Shown: piece after piece, positions 8,695 through 17,654 of the stretch
How positions within the stretch are numbered: position 1 is the first letter of the stretch
Layout of the letters: the number at the start of each line of letters is the position of its first letter
NCBI RefSeq assembly: GCF_045063725.1
Contig: NZ_CP173695.1
Reading direction: 5' to 3' (one strand)
DNA length: 64,000 nucleotides
Source of the DNA: Sellimonas catena
GTDB lineage: Bacteria; Bacillota; Clostridia; Lachnospirales; Lachnospiraceae
Notes under the pieces: generated by a model
Told to the model about the DNA's origin: nothing
Seen by the model: only the letters and a program-made list of their open reading frames with translations
Databases searched by the model: none
Translations under genes and position numbers: made by a program

Positions 8695-10476
8695 ATGGAA
8701 CTGACAGTGACACCGGCAAAACCGGTGATTGACAGTATTTCGGAAGATACGGTTTATGATAAATCTGAAGCAGCGGAACCTCTGAAAGTTACAGCAACTG
8801 TTTCCGATGCCGGTACTTTATCCTATCAGTGGTACTTCACTGAATCTCAGGATGGTACTCCGAAAAAAATCGAAGGAGAAACATCTGAAACTCTGTATCT
8901 TGACCAGGGTCAAACCGGTTACTATCAGGTAAAGGTTACGAATAATGATGCAAACGGAAATTCTGATACGGCGGTATCAGTCAAGAGTGATCTGATTAAG
9001 ATCGAATTCGGTGATTATGTTGCACGTATCGGAAATAAAGCGTATGCAACTCTGAACGAAGCTGTTGAAAATGCAAATTCCGGTGACACTGTTTATCTGA
9101 TTAAGGACGCTGAGTTACAGCAGAATATTACAATTAATAAAAACCTTGTGCTGGAAGGAAAAGGTAATACATTAAAACGTACAGAAGCAAGCAAAAACAG
9201 TGCAATGATTACTCTTTCGGGAGCAAAGGTCAAAATTCATCAGATGACACTTGATGGTGGAGCAGTCTGGACCGGAAATGTCAACGATATTCTGAACAGA
9301 GGAACATCCAATAGTGGAATTGCAGCCAATGGAGCAATTGTCCGAATTATGGGCGGTGAACTGGAATTGTTGGATGGAACTTCACTTCAGAATAATGTAA
9401 ACCAGAAAGAATATGCAGAGGCCGGAGGAGCTGTATGTGTGGAAGATGGATCGACTCTGAAGCTAAATGGCGGAAAGATTGTTAACAACCATACAAGCAA
9501 ATATGGTGGAGCAGTGATTGCCTTCCATTCAGCATCTGTTGTTCTGATAAACGGTCAGGTTGCCGGAAACTCGGCAGGAACATCCGGTGCAGCATTCTGT
9601 ATGGATCATAACAGTACCATTACGATGAAAGTATCTGAAGGGGAGACAGAAGGCGCAGTTATTGAAAATAACAGAACGCCTGGATCAGGCGGTGCGATCT
9701 GGCTTGCGAATGGAAAAGCAGAGTTACAGGGTGGAACAATCCGCAATAACTATGCAGTCAGCGACGGAAGCGCAGTATTTATGAGTGGAAGCGGTACGGT
9801 AAACCTTGGATCTACTTATGTTGTTTCCAACAGATCGGCTATTCGTGTTGCAAATGGTACGTTGAATCTGACAGGTCCGATCCGGATGAATGATATGATT
9901 TCTCTGGCAAGAGGAAAGATGATGAATATTAAAACTTCCTCTTACGGAACTGAAACAAGTAAAATTCCTGTATGGATAGAAGGATATACTTCTGCAGGTG
10001 CGAAGTTTGCCAATGCAGATACGAAGGAACAGGCACAGGCAGCAACTGAAGTGTTATACATCAGCAATGGAACTCTTCCTGTATATTCTGTAGGAACTGA
10101 GGTCTTCTATGGAAATCCGACAAATATTCAGATTACGAAAAATCTGCCGGAAGAACATACGATTATGACAGGAAAAGAACTGATCCTGACTGTCGAAGCT
10201 GAAATCAGTCCGGCAGAAGCAGGAAATCTTGTATACACATGGTATCAGGCTCAGGATAAAGAAGGAAATGGAGCTGTTGTGATAGCGGAAAATCAAGGAG
10301 CACAAGGAAATATCCTGAAATTAGGAGATTGCAGTGAAGGAGAATGTTATTTCTATTGTGAAATATCTGTTGACAATGGTAAAGCAGATCCGGTCAGAAC
10401 AAATGTTACAAAAGTAATTGTAGAAAAATTTGTGCCGGCCAAAAAAGCAATTGAAAAATTTACAGCAATCAAATAA
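8695..10476 (+). pseudogene. C-terminal part of a large beta-helix surface adhesin (N-terminus missing)
   Basis: This frame of 593 codons starts abruptly without a ribosome site or signal peptide. About residues 1-105 form an Ig-like domain (LSYQWYFTESQ...GYYQVKVTNND). Residues about 110-400 form a right-handed beta-helix of the pectate-lyase/Pmp type, with repeated GGAV, GGAI and NN turns (AGGAVCVEDGSTLKLNGGKIVNN is one such coil, quoted only in part elsewhere). Residues about 470-580 form a second Ig-like domain (VYTWYQAQDKEG). There is no LPxTG sorting signal at the end. A strong terminator follows. The missing N-terminus and the opposite-strand fragment ending at 8693 suggest an inversion or recombination breakpoint. 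It could be translated only if fused to another start. Confidence 0.7.
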
Positions 10477-10482
10477 CAAAAG

Positions 10483-10526
10483 AATCAGGGGAATTCATTT
10501 AAAAATGGATTCCTCTGATTTTTTGT
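10483..10526 (+). terminator. Rho-independent terminator of the adhesin gene
   Basis: A 15-bp nearly perfect stem (10483-10497 with 10505-10520, AATCAGGGGAATTCAT type) is followed by a T run. It lies 7 bp after the stop codon. Confidence 0.9.
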
Positions 10527-10648
10527 TATGGCGACTGCTTATAATTCTGAATCTGCTCTTCAGACCCTTCCGGTGATTAAAAAAATTAGTTTGTGTGGAT
10601 AAAAACACGTGAGTTTGTCAATCATAAGAAAAAAGGAGGAAGAATAAA

Positions 10649-10810
10649 ATGAAACAGCTTATGGTTGTTGGAGGAGTACTTATAGCAGCAGCGATTAATT
10701 TTATGCTTTACTGCTGTATGATTGTAGCTTCAAGGGAGGATGAACTTATGGAAAAGTACAGGGAACGAAATGCATGGAAAAATAAGAATGGTAAAGATCT
10801 TGAAGAATAA
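10649..10810 (+). CDS. Small single-pass membrane protein (53 aa)
   Basis: ATG 10649 is preceded by AAAAGGAGGA at an ideal distance. The 53-residue product begins MKQLMVVGGVLIAAAINFMLY, a single membrane helix (about residues 4-27, with two cysteines). A charged cytoplasmic tail with many Lys, Arg and Glu follows. The pattern fits the many small membrane proteins of phage and accessory regions in Clostridia. Function unknown. The very strong ribosome site is the main reason for calling it real. Confidence 0.6.
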   Translation: MKQLMVVGGVLIAAAINFMLYCCMIVASREDELMEKYRERNAWKNKNGKDLEE

Positions 10811-10941
10811 ACGGACTTTCACAAAGATTTAAAGGAATATTCTGGATTTATACCTTGATTCCTGCATATGATCGGTATATCATAATGAAATGATAATTTA
10901 ATGCGGTTTATATAATATATGGAATAAAAAGAAGGGATAAA

Positions 10942-11505
10942 ATGCAGGAATTATTTCAGGAGCTATTGGGAAAAGTTATTTGGTTCCTCAAACTTTATAT
11001 AATAGAATATCGTTATCTGATAGGGTTTTTAGTATGTTTTGTGTTTCTGTATATTTTGTTTATGCATTGGCTGAATATTCGCTTTTTCAGGATTCTCCGT
11101 CAACCGGTGTCGGTAGTCTGCCTGATTGTTGAAATTCTTGCAATTGCTTATTTTACTTTGCTGTTTCGGGAACAGGGAGAGTCGCATACATACGAATTGG
11201 AGCTGCTCTGGTCATATAAAAAATGGATTCTGGAATCGAATGTAGCATATGGGATTGAAATTCTCAATAACATTGTATTGTTTTTCCCGCTGGGCTTTAT
11301 ACTGACAGATGCTTTTCAAAAATGTCCATTATGGTCTGCTTTTCTGTTTGCGCTGGCTGTCAGCAGTTGTATCGAGGTGAGTCAGCTTGTCTTCCGGATC
11401 GGTCTTTTCGAATTCGATGATATCTTTAACAATGTATTTGGAGCAATAGCAGGGTGGTGTGTGTTCCATGTGTTAAGAAGTATGAGAAGGCGAAGGAAAG
11501 AATAA
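10942..11505 (+). CDS. VanZ-family membrane protein
   Basis: This encodes 187 residues with GAAGGGA before the ATG. Five hydrophobic helices can be seen (about residues 20-42, 52-74, 105-125, 132-150, 165-182). The C-terminal half carries VanZ-family features: NNIVLFFPLGFILTDAF, a charged SSCIEVSQLVF segment and FDDIFNNVFGAIAGW. VanZ in its reference context gives low-level teicoplanin resistance, but chromosomal homologues like this one mostly have no known role. A second, shorter VanZ-like gene lies at 18973-19464. Confidence 0.85.
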   Translation: MQELFQELLGKVIWFLKLYIIEYRYLIGFLVCFVFLYILFMHWLNIRFFRILRQPVSVVCLIVEILAIAYFTLLFREQGESHTYELELLWSYKKWILESNVAYGIEILNNIVLFFPLGFILTDAFQKCPLWSAFLFALAVSSCIEVSQLVFRIGLFEFDDIFNNVFGAIAGWCVFHVLRSMRRRRKE

Positions 11506-11520
11506 GAAGTACTTCGCCTT
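11487..11520. repeat. Inverted repeat at the convergent vanZ/queT junction
   Basis: AAGGCGAAG (11487-11495) pairs with CTTCGCCTT (11512-11520) across the end of the VanZ gene. Neither side has a long T run. It may act as a weak bidirectional terminator. Confidence 0.45.
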
Positions 11521-11525
11521 AAGAT

Positions 11526-12017
11526 TTAGTTATCCGTGCGGAAAAGCGTATTTCGATATTTGGATAAAGCACGGTAAAGAATCATTCCAAGGATGCCACA
11601 GCTAACAAATTCTCCTGCCGCAATGGAAAGCATCAGAAGAGGGATCGGAAGATTTACACCATATCCGTAATATAAAACAAAGGGTACAATCAAAGTATTG
11701 GAAAGTATGGGTGCCAGTGGAAGAAGAAAAGGAGAGCTTTTTCGTAGCAGATATACAAAAAGTGCTCCGATTAATGTTGCAAGACTTCCGAAAATGATAT
11801 CAGGAAGAATTGCACCGCCGAGCAGATTCCCTATTAGGCAGCCGATGAAAAGTCCGGGAACGGCAGCAGGAGTAAATGCCGGCAGAATTGTCAGAGCTTC
11901 TGAAATACGGATCTGGACTTCTCCAAAACCGATCGGTGCGAAAAGCCATGTTAGGATGACATAGATAGCGGCAATCATAGCCGAATATGCAATTAATCGA
12001 GTTTTCTTTTGATTCAT
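11526..12017 (-). CDS. queT: QueT-type transporter, ECF S component for a queuosine precursor
   Basis: The start is the ATG at 12017 (MNQKKTRLIAYSAM), 3 bp after GGGAGGAAA; an upstream TTG at 12029 would sit before the ribosome site. The 163-residue protein has five to six membrane helices and the QueT signature: AAIYVILTWLFAPIGFGEVQIRISEAL near residues 15-40, and PGLFIGCLIGNLLGG. QueT proteins are substrate-binding S components that work with a shared energy-coupling (ECF) module to import queuosine precursors. The name rests on sequence recognition. No preQ1 aptamer is evident upstream, only a terminator-like stem (12042-12101). Confidence 0.85.
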   Translation of the reverse strand: MNQKKTRLIAYSAMIAAIYVILTWLFAPIGFGEVQIRISEALTILPAFTPAAVPGLFIGCLIGNLLGGAILPDIIFGSLATLIGALFVYLLRKSSPFLLPLAPILSNTLIVPFVLYYGYGVNLPIPLLMLSIAAGEFVSCGILGMILYRALSKYRNTLFRTDN

Positions 12018-12041
12018 ATTTCCTCCCAAATAGTTTAATAT

Positions 12042-12101
12042 AAAACCAGGAACACTGAAGCAATAACGTAGAATTCTTGTTGCCGAGTGCCCCTGGTTTT
12101 T
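12042..12101 (-). terminator. Stem-loop between rfbC and queT
   Basis: AAAACCAGG (12042-12050) pairs with CCTGGTTTT (12092-12100), and the stem continues inward with AACACT/AGTGCC. Both strands have T runs after the stem, so it can act in either direction. It most likely ends the rhamnose operon transcript. It also lies in the leader of queT, so an attenuator or ligand-sensing role cannot be excluded. Confidence 0.65.
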
Positions 12102-12132
12102 ATCGTTTTATTCCGATGTGGCGGGGAAACAA

Positions 12133-12741
12133 TTAGAACTGGAAAGCGTCTTTAAGTCCGCCCCAATTCTGGTCTTTTTCACTGAGATTCAGAGGGGTGC
12201 TGTCCGACAGAGTATATCCCTTAGCTGATGCGGTCCCATCATATTCTCCCTGAACTTCTGGCCATGTAATCCCGATTTCCGGATCATTCCATGCTATACC
12301 GCCTTCATCACCAGGGTGATAGAAGTCGGTGCATTTGTAACAGAATTCTGCAATATCAGAAAGTACAAGAAATCCGTGAGCAAATCCTTCTGGAATGTAG
12401 AACTGTTTCTTATTTTCTTCTGTCAGTTCTACGCCAAACCATTTCCCATATGTCTTTGAGTGCTTTCTTAAATCTACGGCCACATCAAAAACAGAGCCAC
12501 GAATTGCTCGAACAAGCTTGCCTTGAGGATATTGTTTTTGAAAGTGAAGACCGCGAAGCACTCCTTTTGTGGAGCTGGACTGGTTATCCTGCACAAAATT
12601 CAGGTTTAATCCTGCTTCCTCCATATCTCTCTGATTATAAGTTTCCATAAAATATCCACGTTTATCTCCGTGAACGGCAGGAGTGATGACGCAGAGGCCT
12701 TCAATTCCGCCAACATTTTTTTCAACGGTAATCTGTCCCAT
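12133..12741 (-). CDS. rfbC: dTDP-4-dehydrorhamnose 3,5-epimerase
   Basis: The enzyme converts dTDP-4-keto-6-deoxyglucose to dTDP-4-keto-L-rhamnose, the third step of dTDP-L-rhamnose synthesis. The start chosen is ATG 12741 (MGQITVEKN), 9 bp after AAAGGAGA; the upstream ATG at 12762 precedes that site. The 202-residue cupin protein has the active-site segment GVLRGLHFQ (base His about residue 65), the conserved KLVRAIRG and VAVDLRKHSKTYGKW segments, and YIPEGFAHGF. It is the last gene of the rfbA-B-D-C operon, 70 bp after rfbD, and is followed by a terminator. It looks intact. Confidence 0.95.
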   Translation of the reverse strand: MGQITVEKNVGGIEGLCVITPAVHGDKRGYFMETYNQRDMEEAGLNLNFVQDNQSSSTKGVLRGLHFQKQYPQGKLVRAIRGSVFDVAVDLRKHSKTYGKWFGVELTEENKKQFYIPEGFAHGFLVLSDIAEFCYKCTDFYHPGDEGGIAWNDPEIGITWPEVQGEYDGTASAKGYTLSDSTPLNLSEKDQNWGGLKDAFQF

Positions 12742-12811
12742 TGTTGTGGATTCTCCTTTCATAAAATGTCATTTTTAATCTGGTGTTTTAGGTAATAATC
12801 TGTTGCTGTTT

Positions 12812-13783
12812 TTAAAAGTCAAGTTCCGTCAGATAACGGTGGAGGGCATCTTTCCAGTCCGGCAGCGGCATAAATCCGTTCTGAACCAGCTTGGATTTGT
12901 CCAGGCGGCTGTTGAACGGTCTGCTGGCTTTGGAAATACCGTATTCTTCCGTGGTAACAGGAAGGACGGTGAGATGCTCCGCATCGTATTCCGGATGGCC
13001 AAGTTCGGCTGCCTGGCGGAAGATTTCTACAGCAAAGTCATACCAGCTGATGTATCCGCCCTCATTGGTTGCGTGATAGTAGCCGTACTTGTTTGTTTCA
13101 ATCATGTCTGCCAGAAGCTTTGCAAGGTCGTAAGTGTAGGTTGGTGTTCCGATCTGATCGTTGACTACAGTGAGCTTGTCGTGTGTTTTGCCCACATTCA
13201 ACATTGTCTTGATAAAGTTCTTTCCATTTTGTCCGAAAACCCATGCAATGCGGACGATGAAATATTTCTCCAGCTGACCGGATACCGCAAGTTCTCCTTC
13301 AAGTTTTGTCTGTCCGTAAATATTAAGCGGGGCGTAATCTTTGCAGTCCGCCTCCCACGGTTTTGTTCCCTGTCCGTCAAAGACATAGTCGGTAGACAGA
13401 TAAACCATCTTACAATCTTCCGGTTTGGAGGCGTCGAGCTTCTTTACCGCTTTAACAATATTTTCCGTTCCGATGGTATTGACCTGGCGTACTTTATCTT
13501 CCATATCTTCAGCAAGATCCACAGCGGTCCAGGCTGCGCAGTGTACAACCACGTCCGGAGCGTTCTCCAGAAGGACGCGCTCTACAGCCTCTTCATCTGT
13601 GATATCCAAAGAGACATACGGTGCTTTTGTGACAGCAGTACCGTCCTGTGCTCCATTGTATTCCGGAGCAAGGTCGGAACCGATGCAGGTGTAAGTCCCT
13701 GCATGATTGTTGGTGCGCTCTGTCAGTTCGTTGATGACATCATGGCCGAGCTGGCCGGCCACACCGGTTACAAATACTTTCAT
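12812..13783 (-). CDS. rfbD: dTDP-4-dehydrorhamnose reductase
   Basis: The enzyme makes the last step, NAD(P)H-dependent reduction to dTDP-L-rhamnose. The 323-residue SDR-fold protein has the Rossmann glycine motif VTGVAGQLG (residues 5-13), the STDYVFDG segment of the active site and the Y-G-Q-T-K catalytic pair (about residue 155). The insertion between strands and the C-terminal SRPFNSRLD segment fit RmlD. The gene follows rfbB with a 36-bp gap and a GGAGT-type ribosome site. A long open frame on the opposite strand (12803-13792) is a codon-bias shadow. Confidence 0.95.
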   Translation of the reverse strand: MKVFVTGVAGQLGHDVINELTERTNNHAGTYTCIGSDLAPEYNGAQDGTAVTKAPYVSLDITDEEAVERVLLENAPDVVVHCAAWTAVDLAEDMEDKVRQVNTIGTENIVKAVKKLDASKPEDCKMVYLSTDYVFDGQGTKPWEADCKDYAPLNIYGQTKLEGELAVSGQLEKYFIVRIAWVFGQNGKNFIKTMLNVGKTHDKLTVVNDQIGTPTYTYDLAKLLADMIETNKYGYYHATNEGGYISWYDFAVEIFRQAAELGHPEYDAEHLTVLPVTTEEYGISKASRPFNSRLDKSKLVQNGFMPLPDWKDALHRYLTELDF

Positions 13784-13819
13784 GATGACTGACTCCTTCC
13801 TGATCTTTCTGACGGCAGC

Positions 13820-14839
13820 CTAACGGTTTCCGTACATTTCTTCATAGTAGTTCTGGTATTCACCGGAAACAATTGTTTCCCACCATTCTTTGTTCTCGAG
13901 ATACCATTTGATGGTTTTCTGGATACCGTCTTCAAATTTTGTCTCCGGAAGCCATCCGAGTTCTTCGTGGATTTTCGTAGGATCGATCGCATAACGCATA
14001 TCGTGTCCCTTACGATCAGTCACATAAGTGATCAGACTTTCCGGTTTTCCAAGTGCTTTACAGATAATTTTTACAATATCAATATTTCTCATTTCATTGT
14101 GTCCGCCGACATTGTAGACTTCACCGACACGTCCTTTGTGGATAATCAGGTCGATTGCCTTGCAGTGGTCTTCCACATACAGCCAGTCACGAACATTAAT
14201 TCCCTCGCCATAAACCGGAAGCGGTTTATCATGAAGCGCATTGATAATCATAAGCGGAATCAGCTTTTCCGGGAAATGGTATGGACCGTAGTTATTGGAG
14301 CAGCGGCTGATAGAAACCGGCAGTCCGTAAGTACGGTGGTAAGCAAGTACAAGCAGGTCTGCAGAAGCTTTGGAGGAGCTGTAAGGGCTGCTTGTGTGGA
14401 TCGGTGTTTCTTCTGTAAAGAACAGATCAGGACGATCAAGCGGAAGATCTCCGTATACCTCATCTGTGGAAACCTGATGATATCTCTTGATACCGTATTT
14501 GCGGCATGCGTCCATGAGAACAGAAGTACCGATGATGTTTGTTTCCAGGAATACCTGAGGATTTTCAATGGAACGGTCAACGTGGCTTTCAGCAGCGAAA
14601 TTGACTACCATATCAGGGTGTTCCTCTTCAAAAAGTTTATAGACAGCTTCACGGTCTGTGATGCTTTCCTTTACAAAGCGGAAATTCGGATTGTCCATGA
14701 CCGGAGCAAGTGTGGAAAGGTTGCCTGCATAAGTCAGACAGTCCAGACAGATGATCCGATAATCCGGGTATTTGTTTAACATGTGAAAGATAAAATTGGA
14801 ACCAATAAATCCGGCTCCTCCGGTTACAATAATGTTCAT
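13820..14839 (-). CDS. rfbB: dTDP-glucose 4,6-dehydratase
   Basis: The enzyme makes dTDP-4-keto-6-deoxyglucose from dTDP-glucose using bound NAD. The 339-residue protein starts with MNIIVTGGAGFIGSNF (Rossmann motif, residues 1-16). It carries the STDEVYGDLP active-site segment and the YSSSKASADLL Tyr/Lys pair (about residues 150-160). The substrate-binding RCSNNYGPYHFPEKLIP segment follows. The length matches RmlB. It is the second gene of the operon, 28 bp after rfbA, with AGGAGGA before the start codon. Confidence 0.97.
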   Translation of the reverse strand: MNIIVTGGAGFIGSNFIFHMLNKYPDYRIICLDCLTYAGNLSTLAPVMDNPNFRFVKESITDREAVYKLFEEEHPDMVVNFAAESHVDRSIENPQVFLETNIIGTSVLMDACRKYGIKRYHQVSTDEVYGDLPLDRPDLFFTEETPIHTSSPYSSSKASADLLVLAYHRTYGLPVSISRCSNNYGPYHFPEKLIPLMIINALHDKPLPVYGEGINVRDWLYVEDHCKAIDLIIHKGRVGEVYNVGGHNEMRNIDIVKIICKALGKPESLITYVTDRKGHDMRYAIDPTKIHEELGWLPETKFEDGIQKTIKWYLENKEWWETIVSGEYQNYYEEMYGNR

Positions 14840-14867
14840 AATAGAAATTCCTCCTGATAATTCTGTT

Positions 14868-15764
14868 TTAACGCAGTGCGTCTAAATATTTTCCATCCAG
14901 TACGTCTTTCAGATACTGACCGTATTGGTTTTTCTTTAATACTTCATATACTTTCAGTACATCTTCTTTTGTAATCCAGCCATTCAGATAAGCAATCTCT
15001 TCCAGACAGCCGATTTTACGGTGCTGATGTGTTTCCATCGTCTTGACAAAATTTGTGGCATCCACGAGACTCTCATGTGTACCGGTATCAAGCCATGTGA
15101 AGCCCTGTCCGAGAAGTTCCACATTTAAAGCTCCTTTTTCCAGATAGATGCGGTTCAGATCAGTGATTTCGAGCTCTCCTCTGGCACTTGGTTTCAAATC
15201 ACGGGCATATTCCACAACATGGTTATCATAGAAGTAAAGACCTGTAACACAGTAATTGCTCTTCGGATGCTCAGGCTTTTCTTCGATGGAAACAGCTTTT
15301 CCGGCTGCGTCGAATTCCACGATACCGAAGCGTTCCGGATCATCAACATAGTATCCGAAAACAGTAGCTCCATTGCCGGATTCTGCATTTTTTACAGCGG
15401 CTGTGAGACGTTTTTTCAAACCATGGCCTGCGAAAATATTGTCGCCAAGTACCATAGCTACACAGTCATCTCCGATAAAGTCGGCACCGATAATAAATGC
15501 CTGAGCCAGTCCATCCGGGCTTGGCTGTACAGCATAGGAAAGCTGGATACCAAACTGACTTCCATCTTTTAAAAGCTCCTGGAAACGAGGAGTATCCTGT
15601 GGAGTGGAGATGATCAGGATATCACGGATTCCTGCATTCATCAGAACGGAAAGCGGATAATAAATCATCGGCTTGTCGTAGATCGGCAGCAGCTGCTTGG
15701 ATGTTACTGTGGTCAGTGGATAGAGACGGGTTCCAGATCCGCCTGCAAGAATAATTCCTTTCAT
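14868..15764 (-). CDS. rfbA: Glucose-1-phosphate thymidylyltransferase
   Basis: The enzyme starts the rhamnose pathway by joining glucose-1-phosphate and dTTP. The 298-residue protein has the nucleotidyltransferase signature GGSGTRLYPLT (residues 8-18), the KQLLPIYDKPMIYYPLS segment, VLGDNIFAGHG and the IEEKPEHPKSNY segment. Length and motifs match RmlA. It is the promoter-proximal gene of the minus-strand operon; GGAGG precedes the ATG. Rhamnose made here probably goes to cell-wall polysaccharide, but no glycosyltransferase lies nearby. An ATTATA at 15791-15796 (TATAAT on the minus strand) could be the -10 element; I see no good -35. Confidence 0.97.
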   Translation of the reverse strand: MKGIILAGGSGTRLYPLTTVTSKQLLPIYDKPMIYYPLSVLMNAGIRDILIISTPQDTPRFQELLKDGSQFGIQLSYAVQPSPDGLAQAFIIGADFIGDDCVAMVLGDNIFAGHGLKKRLTAAVKNAESGNGATVFGYYVDDPERFGIVEFDAAGKAVSIEEKPEHPKSNYCVTGLYFYDNHVVEYARDLKPSARGELEITDLNRIYLEKGALNVELLGQGFTWLDTGTHESLVDATNFVKTMETHQHRKIGCLEEIAYLNGWITKEDVLKVYEVLKKNQYGQYLKDVLDGKYLDALR

Positions 15765-15838
15765 ATGAACCTCCTTAAATTAAGATGCAGATTATATGTT
15801 ATTATGCTCATTAATTTCCAGTTAACCTTATCATAACA

Positions 15839-15855
15839 GGTGCCCCTAGGGCACC
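15839..15855. repeat. Perfect palindrome upstream of rfbA
   Basis: GGTGCCC and GGGCACC form a 7-bp stem with a 3-nt loop, between the end of the merR fusion gene and rfbA. On the + strand T-rich sequence follows 8 bp later. For the minus-strand genes no T run follows, so it may be a weak terminator or an operator for the rhamnose operon. Confidence 0.4.
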
Positions 15856-15878
15856 CGCAAGCCTTTTTTGAAACTTTT

Positions 15879-17063
15879 TTATTTTTTACAAAGAAAACAG
15901 CCTGCATCCTTTGTTATATGAAAAGAAGGGGAGGTCTGTTTTTTGACGTAAGCGGCAAATTCTTTGTATCGTTCCAGAATAAACTGATTCTGATTACCGT
16001 GGCAGGATAGTATATATGAGATCAATGGTTCGGGATCCGGCACTGTCAGGTAGTCTTCGTATTGTTTCCAGCAGATGTCTGAAAAATAAGGGGTGAGAAT
16101 TTCCTTTCCGTTTTCTTTTCCAAAGCGGTCGTATAGTTTAGTGGAAGATAGAACGATACGATCATCAAAGGAGGTGACAAGCCGGGAAATTTCTTTCATG
16201 TGTTCCTTTCCGTAAGTACTGCACAGAAACATACCGTCAGGCTTCAGGACGCGGGCGATTTCGGTGCAGGCAGCGGAGATGTTGTCACAGTAAAACAGAA
16301 CATGATTGGCAATGACAAGATCAAAAGACTCATCTTCATATGGAATAGACTCGCAGTTGAATTTTTGAAAATGAAAACGGGAGTCTTCAGTTCCTAGTGA
16401 ACGCCTTGCATCACGTAGCATACCGTCCGATATGTCGGAAAGTATGATGGAGACAGAGGCCGGGATGGAGTTAAGACACTCTTTCCAGAACGTACCGTCT
16501 CCACAGCCGATTTCCAGAATCCGGATATTGGGCATGAATAGACATTGCTCGCGGATCCAGGAAAACCATCCCTGGGAATTATGAGAGTAAAGAGCGTGGA
16601 GATGGATTCGTGCAGAAATATTGGATGCATTTTGATACTGTTTTTTCATCGTAGTTTCCAACCCGAGATCATGAATCTGATTCAGCATCTTGCTCCAGTT
16701 GACATTCTCGTGGGTGGAGAGAAGCTGTGTAGTTTCCTCAATGGTGCGGGATACGATTTGAAGCTGTTCAATCCGGTCTTCCACAAGCTTTTTCTGCAGA
16801 TTTAACGAATCAACCATAAAATGAATGTCAGAATCGTTAATGGTCATCTCCATAATGTCTGCCAGAGAGAATCCCAGTGCTTTTAAAAGAAGGATCTGCT
16901 GAAGCCTGGCCAGATCATCATCCGTATAATAACGTGCACGAGTATTGGGATCCACGTAGGACGGTTTTAGTATATTGTGTTCATCATAGTACCGGATTGT
17001 CTTTTTCGTAATGTGAGCAAGTTTCATCAGCTCTCCGGTAGAATAATAACCTTCTTTTGCCAT
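15879..17063 (-). CDS. MerR-type regulator fused to a SAM-dependent methyltransferase
   Basis: This 394-residue protein has two parts. Residues about 8-75 are a MerR winged helix (YSTGELMKLAHITKKTIRYY then DEHNILKPSY), followed by the usual long dimerisation helix to about residue 130. Residues about 180-300 are a class I methyltransferase domain with motif I ILEIGCGDGTFWKE, motif II LSDISDGML, and the FDLVIANHVLFYCDN segment. The tail ends KDAGCFLCKK. The first part predicts DNA binding and the second methyl transfer; the substrate and the inducer are unknown. It stands alone, reads away from the IS remnant, and lies upstream of the rhamnose operon on the same strand with a 114-bp gap. Confidence 0.85.
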   Translation of the reverse strand: MAKEGYYSTGELMKLAHITKKTIRYYDEHNILKPSYVDPNTRARYYTDDDLARLQQILLLKALGFSLADIMEMTINDSDIHFMVDSLNLQKKLVEDRIEQLQIVSRTIEETTQLLSTHENVNWSKMLNQIHDLGLETTMKKQYQNASNISARIHLHALYSHNSQGWFSWIREQCLFMPNIRILEIGCGDGTFWKECLNSIPASVSIILSDISDGMLRDARRSLGTEDSRFHFQKFNCESIPYEDESFDLVIANHVLFYCDNISAACTEIARVLKPDGMFLCSTYGKEHMKEISRLVTSFDDRIVLSSTKLYDRFGKENGKEILTPYFSDICWKQYEDYLTVPDPEPLISYILSCHGNQNQFILERYKEFAAYVKKQTSPSFHITKDAGCFLCKK

Positions 17064-17183
17064 TGTGTTACTCCTTTCATACTGATATTATAAGATGAAA
17101 CTGAGGATGGGGCAATCGTTAAGAAGTCTTTCTTTTAATAGAAAGTTATGATACACTCCCGTCTTTGACAGTTTAAGAAAGCA

Positions 17184-17226
17184 AAAATGGCTATACCCTT
17201 AATTTTATGAGGGGTGTAGCCATTTT
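17184..17226 (-). terminator. Stem-loop after a transposase remnant
   Basis: A long stem (AAAATGGCTATACCC with GGGGTGTAGCCATTTT, 17184-17199 and 17211-17226) with an 11-nt loop lies just past the end of the truncated transposase gene. It was probably the terminator or end structure of that IS element. Confidence 0.6.
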
Positions 17227-17246
17227 CCCTTTTGTAACGATATGTG

Positions 17247-17654
17247 CTATATTTTCTTTGATTCCGGTTTTACTTGTTTAGTTTCTTTAATGATAGTCCG
17301 CATAGATGATTTTGTGATAAATTCGTAATCCGTTCGGAAACCAAAGATTTTGTGAAGACGATCTGTCAGTTCTGTCCTTTGATAGGAGGGAATATAGCCG
17401 CTGGCTGCACTCAGCAGGGTCATCTGCATAGAACGCAATGTTTCTATGATCTGGTGGGAAGTGTAGTTATCCCCAATCTTTTTATCCAGAAGGCGATAGA
17501 TAAGAAGGCTGATATAGCAGGTCATAAAGTGGGCTTTAATACGGTCATCTCTCCAGACGTATACCGGATGTGCTTCGAATTCTGTTTTCATGATCCGAAA
17601 GTTTTCTTCGATTTCCCAGCGTTGTCTAACTATTAAATTCGAAAAAATTGACAA
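17247..17654 (-). pseudogene. C-terminal fragment of an IS1634/IS4-like transposase
   Basis: About 130 residues are readable, including IVRQRWEIEENFRIMKTEFEAHPVYVW, the conserved C-terminal block (with the catalytic Glu in EIEENFRIMK) of large DDE transposases of the IS1634 type (segments given in part). It continues with FMTCYISLLIYRLL and ends KPESKKI. Everything upstream of about residue 9, including the first two catalytic Asp residues, is missing. The apparent start at 17654 is not preceded by a convincing ribosome site. It is a dead remnant next to the Rpn-type gene. Confidence 0.8.

Noticed and set aside
12042..12101. preQ1 riboswitch before queT
   Set aside because: The leader has a strong stem but none of the short preQ1 aptamer pattern I know (a C-rich hairpin with an A-rich tail next to the ribosome site). 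A terminator explains it better.
12803..13792. Long open frame (329 codons) on the + strand opposite rfbD
   Set aside because: It is fully covered by rfbD on the other strand, which matches a known enzyme. The + frame has no recognisable domain and no good ribosome site; it is a codon-bias shadow. The same applies to 13967-14779 and 39828-40928.
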